DNA of 44,440 nucleotides, taken from NCBI RefSeq assembly GCF_000165675.1, contig NZ_AEIZ01000014.1, forward strand, positions 1 to 44,440, given 5' to 3'. A program made the translations under genes and the position numbers. This document shows positions 39,405-44,440 of the stretch, piece after piece. Each line of letters starts with the position of its first letter. Position 1 is the stretch's first letter. The DNA is from Leuconostoc fallax KCTC 3537 (GTDB lineage: Bacteria; Bacillota; Bacilli; Lactobacillales; Lactobacillaceae). The notes below the pieces were generated by a model that saw only the letters and a list, made by a program, of their open reading frames with translations, was not told the DNA's origin and did not search any database.

Positions 39405-40139
39405 TTATACACTACGCCATGTGAAAATAGCTTCTGCAGATGTATGCGCTGCAACCATAATACGATGTTTAGTCACATTATCAGCTATCGCAACTTGGCT
39501 AATAACTTCTTGTCCCAAACGCACTTCATTTTCATATTTAATATTGATATTTGTGATTTCATGATGTTTCAGATAATCTAAATCCAAAACATCTTGCATC
39601 CATTCAAAATATTTAGAGTTATTGACGTGCTGATTTGTATCAATATCTAAATAACGAACGTGATAATTTTTTTCAATAATGTCGTCCGTTGTCGTGATTT
39701 TATCTGGTCGTGGAATATGATTAATCTGTTTCACACGTTCGGCTGAATATTTATCAATAATATCTTGTGGAATACGTGCCATACGTCGATTATCAATGTC
39801 TAACATTGCCCATATAGAATCAACACGAATGATTTCTTCATTCTGTTCGTCAAAAAAGACAAATGGTCGATGTACAAAGAACGGATTATACTGTGAGGCT
39901 TGTGTTTCAATGCGGATGACCTCATTCACAGTAGGACGCCTTTTGATGTGGACATCATACTGTAAAATAACCCATCCCAAACCACGTGAAAGATGTTCTT
40001 CTTGTCCAACACCCAAATGATCACTTTGTGTTTTGGATGATAATACGGCCAAATTCAAAATCATTGGTAGTGATAGTTTGCCCGACATATCACTCTCAAA
40101 ATATTCAATTTTATGTACTATTTCAAAAGGAATCCCCAT
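39405..40139 (-). CDS. acyl-ACP thioesterase
   Basis: A 244-residue thioesterase of the acyl-ACP (FatA/FatB-like) family, with two hot-dog domains. The first covers about residues 1-135 (SDMSGKLSLPMILNL, GLGWVILQYDVHIKRRP), the second 150-244. DIDTNQHVNNSKYFEWMQD near residue 180 holds the conserved Asp, Asn and His of the active site. It would release free fatty acids from acyl-ACP. ATG at 40137-40139, one base after the rsmI stop, suggests one transcript with rsmI. Confidence 0.9.
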   Translation of the reverse strand: MGIPFEIVHKIEYFESDMSGKLSLPMILNLAVLSSKTQSDHLGVGQEEHLSRGLGWVILQYDVHIKRRPTVNEVIRIETQASQYNPFFVHRPFVFFDEQNEEIIRVDSIWAMLDIDNRRMARIPQDIIDKYSAERVKQINHIPRPDKITTTDDIIEKNYHVRYLDIDTNQHVNNSKYFEWMQDVLDLDYLKHHEITNINIKYENEVRLGQEVISQVAIADNVTKHRIMVAAHTSAEAIFTWRSV

Positions 40140-40140
40140 A

Positions 40141-41031
40141 TTATTTACCCTCTAAACCATGATACTGATTGTAGACATCTTGTCGTGCTAACCCTCTTTG
40201 CTTAGCAACTTGCTTAATGGCGACATTAGGTTTTTCTCCTGCTTCAATCAACTGTTTCACAGCATCAACTGGTGATATAGCAACCATTTCTTCGTCATTT
40301 ACCTGGTCAACAGCAGTAATATCTCCAGTATAACCCGATAACATCACCACAAATTCACCACGAATTTCATTACTACTTGCCCAAGATACTAATTCAGCTA
40401 ATGTGCCTCGCAAGAATTCTTCATAACGTTTAGTCAATTCTCGAGCTAAGACAACACGCCGTTCATCACCCATTACTTTTTGCATATGCTGTAATGTGGT
40501 TTTGATACGATGTGGTGCTTCATAGAAAACAACCGTATCTCTAAATGTGGATAACTGATGCAATTCTTCAAGTTGTTCACTCTTCTTACGCGATAAAAAG
40601 CCATAAAAATAAAAAGGTTGTGGGACTAAACCACTGGCAATCAGCGCTGTAACACCAGCTGTAGGGCCAGGTATAGGTACCACCACAATATTGTTATCCA
40701 CAGCAGCAGCAACTAATTCTTTTCCAGGATCAGATATCGATGGCATTCCTGCATCGCTCACTTGTGCTAGGTCATGACCTGCTAATAAATGATCAATGAG
40801 TTCTGTGCGCTTATTTTGCCAATTATGTTCATGAAAAGACGTTTGTTTAGTATGAATATCAAAATAATTTAATAATTTTTGTGTATGGCGTGTATCCTCC
40901 GCCGCAATCAATGGTACTTGCTGCAACGTTTCTACTGCTCGAGGTGTCATATCAGCTAAATTTCCAATTGGAGTAGGTACGAGGTATAAAGTACCTGTTT
41001 CGTGTTGCTCAAAACTTTTTTGTTGTTGCAT
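40141..41031 (-). CDS. rsmI: 16S rRNA (cytidine-1402-2'-O)-methyltransferase
   Basis: RsmI, 296 residues, methylates the ribose of C1402 in the ribosomal P site using SAM. TLYLVPTPIGNLADMTPRA, AAEDTRHTQKLL, FHEHN, DAGMPSISDPG and PIPGPTAGVTALIASG are the tetrapyrrole methylase-fold motifs of this family. A C-terminal helical part (about 240-296) is also usual. The ATG at 41029-41031 is one base after the holB stop. Confidence 0.96.
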   Translation of the reverse strand: MQQQKSFEQHETGTLYLVPTPIGNLADMTPRAVETLQQVPLIAAEDTRHTQKLLNYFDIHTKQTSFHEHNWQNKRTELIDHLLAGHDLAQVSDAGMPSISDPGKELVAAAVDNNIVVVPIPGPTAGVTALIASGLVPQPFYFYGFLSRKKSEQLEELHQLSTFRDTVVFYEAPHRIKTTLQHMQKVMGDERRVVLARELTKRYEEFLRGTLAELVSWASSNEIRGEFVVMLSGYTGDITAVDQVNDEEMVAISPVDAVKQLIEAGEKPNVAIKQVAKQRGLARQDVYNQYHGLEGK

Positions 41032-41032
41032 C

Positions 41033-41932
41033 CTACTCTCCTAAAATAATGGATGTATCCAATACAATTTTTTCTAAACGACTTTGCAATGAAATATTAA
41101 CCTTGCGTAACTTATCATCTGCCAAAATATTATCGCTCACACGTACTAATTTATCTATAGTATAGCTACGTCTGAGACTTTTATAGAAACCAACTAATTT
41201 TGGATATTTCAAATCTTCTGTAGAGATATAATCATAAATCATCATATCTCTGATCACCTCATGTAGCCATCTGAAAAATAACTGTTGTTGCGTTACTGTT
41301 TCAATTAACGGCAATAATTTAGCTTGCACATAAGCAAAGGCTTCAATTTGTCGTTGCATCATGAGCTCAACCCATTTAAACGTTATGCCTTGTGCCTGCT
41401 GGAGCCAATCATTCGTTATTTCTGGTAACCCTGAATGCTGTTCAGATTGTAAATGAACAATCTGAGCCCGTGATTGAATCGTCGGCAGTACATCATTTAA
41501 GTTGTTGGTCAACATCAAAATAAGTTGTGGACCAGCTGGTTCTTCAATAAACTTTAATAAAGAATTTGCTGCACTAGTCGTCATTGTTTCAACTGCATCC
41601 AAAACAAAAACCTTACGTGAACTTTCCGTTGCACGCGTCACAAATTCTGGCGTCAACGCTCTAATTTGGGCTACTTTTAAGGCAGTTCCTGGTGTCATCG
41701 GTGTAACAATATGTACATCAGGATGATCACCATCAACAATACGTTGCGCATTGCGATGATCATTTCCGACAATCTGCCAAGCTAAAAAACGTGCAAAGTC
41801 AAGTTTGAGATCTTGTGGAAATCCAACCAATAAATATAAATGGCTCAATTTTTCTTCAGTAATTAAATTGAGAAATTGTCCAACTTGTTTTGGATAGCTT
41901 TGACGTGCATTTTCAATAAACTCTACTGTCAT
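41033..41932 (-). CDS. holB: DNA polymerase III delta' subunit
   Basis: HolB, 299 residues, is the delta' stator of the clamp loader. It has an AAA+-like fold (LYLLVGFPQDLKLDFARFLA) and VFVLDAVETMTTSAANSLLKFIEEP with the SRC-like segment degenerate as IQSRAQIVHL. A normal Walker A lysine is absent, as expected for delta'. It overlaps the darA stop as TAATG. DnaX, its partner, is encoded in the same cluster. Confidence 0.93.
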   Translation of the reverse strand: MTVEFIENARQSYPKQVGQFLNLITEEKLSHLYLLVGFPQDLKLDFARFLAWQIVGNDHRNAQRIVDGDHPDVHIVTPMTPGTALKVAQIRALTPEFVTRATESSRKVFVLDAVETMTTSAANSLLKFIEEPAGPQLILMLTNNLNDVLPTIQSRAQIVHLQSEQHSGLPEITNDWLQQAQGITFKWVELMMQRQIEAFAYVQAKLLPLIETVTQQQLFFRWLHEVIRDMMIYDYISTEDLKYPKLVGFYKSLRRSYTIDKLVRVSDNILADDKLRKVNISLQSRLEKIVLDTSIILGE

Positions 41933-42258
41933 TAGAATTGATGAAACGATTCAATATCTTGCGTAAATACTGTCGCACCACCAACTTGCACTTCGATTGG
42001 ATAGGCAGCACCTTCAATACCAGCATCTAAATTCATTGGCGGTACCATGAATTGATTACGCGTTTGTGAAATACTTTTAATAATGTCCAAAACTTCTTGA
42101 ACGCGGTCTTTTTCAATGGCAATCATGAACGTTGTATTGCCTGAACGTAAGAAACCACCAGAAGTAGACAAACGTGTTGCACGAACATTTGCCTTAACGA
42201 ATGCATTACTTAATTTGTTAGTATCTTTATCTTGAACAATTGCCGTAATTAATTTCAT
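41932..42258 (-). CDS. darA: cyclic di-AMP receptor DarA (PstA/YaaQ)
   Basis: DarA, 108 residues, is a PII-like trimeric protein that binds cyclic di-AMP. MKLITAIVQDKDTNKLSNAF, ATRLSTSGGFLRSGNTTFMI and the late QVGGATVFTQDIESFHQF are family hallmarks, with Asn and Thr/Ser residues of the nucleotide pocket preserved. Its output in Firmicutes is not well understood. Start overlaps the tmk stop (ATGA) and is preceded by GGAG. The position between tmk and holB is the usual one. Confidence 0.95.
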   Translation of the reverse strand: MKLITAIVQDKDTNKLSNAFVKANVRATRLSTSGGFLRSGNTTFMIAIEKDRVQEVLDIIKSISQTRNQFMVPPMNLDAGIEGAAYPIEVQVGGATVFTQDIESFHQF

Positions 42259-42908
42259 GAGTGAACTCCATTTCTATTTTTTAATTGTTGCCAAATCAAT
42301 GCACGTGTTGCTGTAATAACCATTTCTAACGGTTGCGTTGCATCAATGACCTGGATACGGTCAGGAAACTGATCACGTAAGGCAAGATAAGTATTGCGTA
42401 CCTTAATATGAAAACTCAAATCTTCCTTATCAAGGCGATCAATTTTACCTTGACGATGCTGCATAACGCGCTTTAAGCCAATATCAGCTGGTACATCTAG
42501 GTAAATCGTTAAATCGGGTAATAGTCCTTCTGTTGCAAATTGATTGAGCGTCCAAATACGGTCTACGCCTAAATCGCGACCACCACCTTGATACGCTAAA
42601 GAACTATCAATATAACGATCACTAATCACAACTTTTCCTGCAGCTAACGCAGGTTGAATCGTTTCAACTAAATGTTGGCGTCTAGCAGCAGCATAAAGTA
42701 ATGCCTCGGTACGCTTATCCATCCCATTATCTTCTTCAGGTTGTAGAATAGCACGAATCGCTTCAGCAATTGGATTACCCCCAGGCTCTCGTGTTGTTAC
42801 TAGATCATCACCCAGCATGGGTCCTAATTCTCCAATTAAAGCTTGTAACACACTCGTTTTCCCAGCGCCCTCAGGACCTTCAAAAGAAATAAACTTTGCC
42901 TCTGACAT
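42255..42908 (-). CDS. tmk: thymidylate kinase
   Basis: Tmk, 217 residues, phosphorylates dTMP to dTDP. The P-loop GPEGAGKT is at residues 11-18, the DR motif in VVISDRYIDSSLAYQGGGR and the lid region follows LKRVMQHRQGKIDRL. I chose the ATG at 42906-42908 because AGGAG lies 6 bases upstream; a TTG two codons earlier overlaps that site. It follows yaaL in the dnaX-recR-yaaL-tmk-darA-holB-rsmI cluster. Confidence 0.96.
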   Translation of the reverse strand: MSEAKFISFEGPEGAGKTSVLQALIGELGPMLGDDLVTTREPGGNPIAEAIRAILQPEEDNGMDKRTEALLYAAARRQHLVETIQPALAAGKVVISDRYIDSSLAYQGGGRDLGVDRIWTLNQFATEGLLPDLTIYLDVPADIGLKRVMQHRQGKIDRLDKEDLSFHIKVRNTYLALRDQFPDRIQVIDATQPLEMVITATRALIWQQLKNRNGVHS

Positions 42909-42917
42909 CTTCAACTC

Positions 42918-43174
42918 CTATTTATCCGATTTGATAACATGCGTTTGCATATGACCAACTGTTTTGCGCCGTCGCGCTTCGCGATATAAATAAAAGAATT
43001 TTGCTTTAGCCAAAGCTGTTTGCGCTTGTATTAAGCGTACATTAACTTGCCCGTCCAGTAAAGCGTTTTCAGAGTTTTGAGCTGATTCCCAATCTATTTT
43101 GGCCTTGTCGATTTGAAATACTAATGCTTGATCATATTCTTTACGAATATCTTTTCTTTTTTACCAAAAATCAT
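42918..43174 (-). pseudogene. yaaL: YaaL family (DUF2508) protein (frameshift)
   Basis: A small protein of 85 residues when repaired, of the YaaL/DUF2508 family of unknown function that follows recR in many Firmicutes. The repaired frame starts MIFGKKRKDIRKEYDQALVF and continues as one charged helical protein to a TAG at 42918-42920, with LAKAKFFYLYREARRRK typical of the family. The break is at 43157-43162, six T's (+ strand) where seven are needed. The ATG at 43172-43174 overlaps the recR stop as ATGA, which supports both gene and start. Confidence 0.82.
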
Positions 43175-43776
43175 AATTCTGTCCGCCCTTGCACAGCTTT
43201 TATTAATGTTAATTCATCTGCATAATCAATGTCTGATCCAACAGACAATCCATGTGCTAATCGCGTCACTTTAATGCCAGCAGGCTTTAACAATCTCGCC
43301 AGATACATGGCAGTTGCTTCACCCTCCGCGTTAGCATTGGTACCAACAATCACTTCTTTAATTTCTTCATGCTCGGATAAACGCCTAACCAAACTCGGCA
43401 AGTTAATATCTTCTGGGCCTGTCCCGGCACTTGGTGAAATCACACCATTCAAAACATGATATAAACCATGATAATCACGGGTATTTTCCATCGCCATCAC
43501 ATCTCTTGAATTTTCAACGACAAAAACTGTCCCTTGATTGCGACTTTTATCACGACAAATAATACATGGATTCATATCTTTTTCAGTAATCATGCCACAA
43601 GTATCACAAAAGGTTAAATCCTTTTTGGCTGAAATTAACGACTTGGAAAAACTTTCCACATCTTCATTGTCCATACCCAAAGTGTAAAAAGCTAATCGGG
43701 TGGCTGTTTTTGGCCCTATTCCGGGTAACTTTGTATAATTATCTATTAACTTAGCGATTGGTTCTGGATACTGCAT
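43171..43776 (-). CDS. recR: recombination protein RecR
   Basis: RecR, 201 residues, works with RecF and RecO to load RecA on gapped [23 protein letters not shown] begins the helix-hairpin-helix region ([13 protein letters not shown]), a four-cysteine zinc finger follows ([20 protein letters not shown]) and a TOPRIM domain with [12 protein letters not shown]. The ATG at 43774-43776 gives the standard MQYPEP start, with GGGA upstream; a GTG codon directly before it is not needed. It lies 36 bases after dnaX with no ybaB between them. Confidence 0.96.
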   Translation of the reverse strand: MQYPEPIAKLIDNYTKLPGIGPKTATRLAFYTLGMDNEDVESFSKSLISAKKDLTFCDTCGMITEKDMNPCIICRDKSRNQGTVFVVENSRDVMAMENTRDYHGLYHVLNGVISPSAGTGPEDINLPSLVRRLSEHEEIKEVIVGTNANAEGEATAMYLARLLKPAGIKVTRLAHGLSVGSDIDYADELTLIKAVQGRTEL

Positions 43777-43812
43777 CACTATTTCCCATTTTCAAATACT
43801 TTATCAGTCACA

Positions 43813-44440
<628 letters not shown>

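Overview
The window is a gene-dense, AT-rich stretch of a low-GC Gram-positive chromosome. The gene set (dltXABCD, Met T-box, NagR/NagA, alr-mazF, holB-darA-tmk-yaaL-recR-dnaX, pth-mfd-rqcP-divIC-tilS-hpt-ftsH-hslO-lysS) and the protein flavour point to a lactic acid bacterium of the Leuconostoc/Weissella group. The genus is inference, because no rRNA is present. Most genes lie on the minus strand, which fits an origin beyond the right edge, where dnaX runs out of the window.

Layout, left to right. 1-1752: a small lipid unit (pssA, psd, DedA membrane protein) that would make phosphatidylethanolamine, which is uncommon in lactic acid bacteria. 1985-4302: a large unknown protein, tRNA-Leu, an SprT-like protein and a small helical protein. 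4311-7190: a P-type Mn/Ca ATPase behind a yybP-ykoY manganese riboswitch. 7335-8012: a YoaK-type membrane protein. 8026-13379: a methionine uptake operon (T-box, two MetQ, M20 peptidase, MetN, MetI). 13422-15360: nagR and nagA with a NagR operator inside the promoter. 15437-17179: tRNA-Gln, ruvA, a divergent triosephosphate isomerase, tRNA-Thr and tRNA-Asn. 17259-28750: a long housekeeping run from pth down to lysS. 28891-31501: a CBS-ACT protein, mazF, alr and acpS. 31575-36086: the D-alanylation operon dltXABCD. 36233-38291: an EIIC-like membrane protein with an alpha/beta hydrolase. 38361-44440: galE, acyl-ACP thioesterase, rsmI, holB, darA, tmk, yaaL, recR and the 3' part of dnaX.

The strongest whole-window signal is technical. 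Thirteen genes, several essential or near-essential (acpS, divIC, dltB, dltD, mfd, yoaB), are broken by single-base frame changes. Almost every break sits in an A or T run that is one base too short to keep the family's protein in frame, typically six bases where seven are needed. This looks like homopolymer under-calling rather than gene decay, so these genes are described both as they read here and as they would read when repaired.

The most interesting biological points are a Hsp33 with no cysteines, a triosephosphate isomerase-like paralogue, an apparent SD-driven leader ORF overlapping nagA, MetQ proteins without a lipobox, a MazF toxin next to alr without an antitoxin gene, the pssA-psd pair, the EIIC-like/hydrolase pair beside dlt, and a hexanucleotide (Glu-Pro)n array in dnaX. 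I did not find a clearly new defence or mobile system: no CRISPR array, insertion sequence, prophage or integrase is visible.
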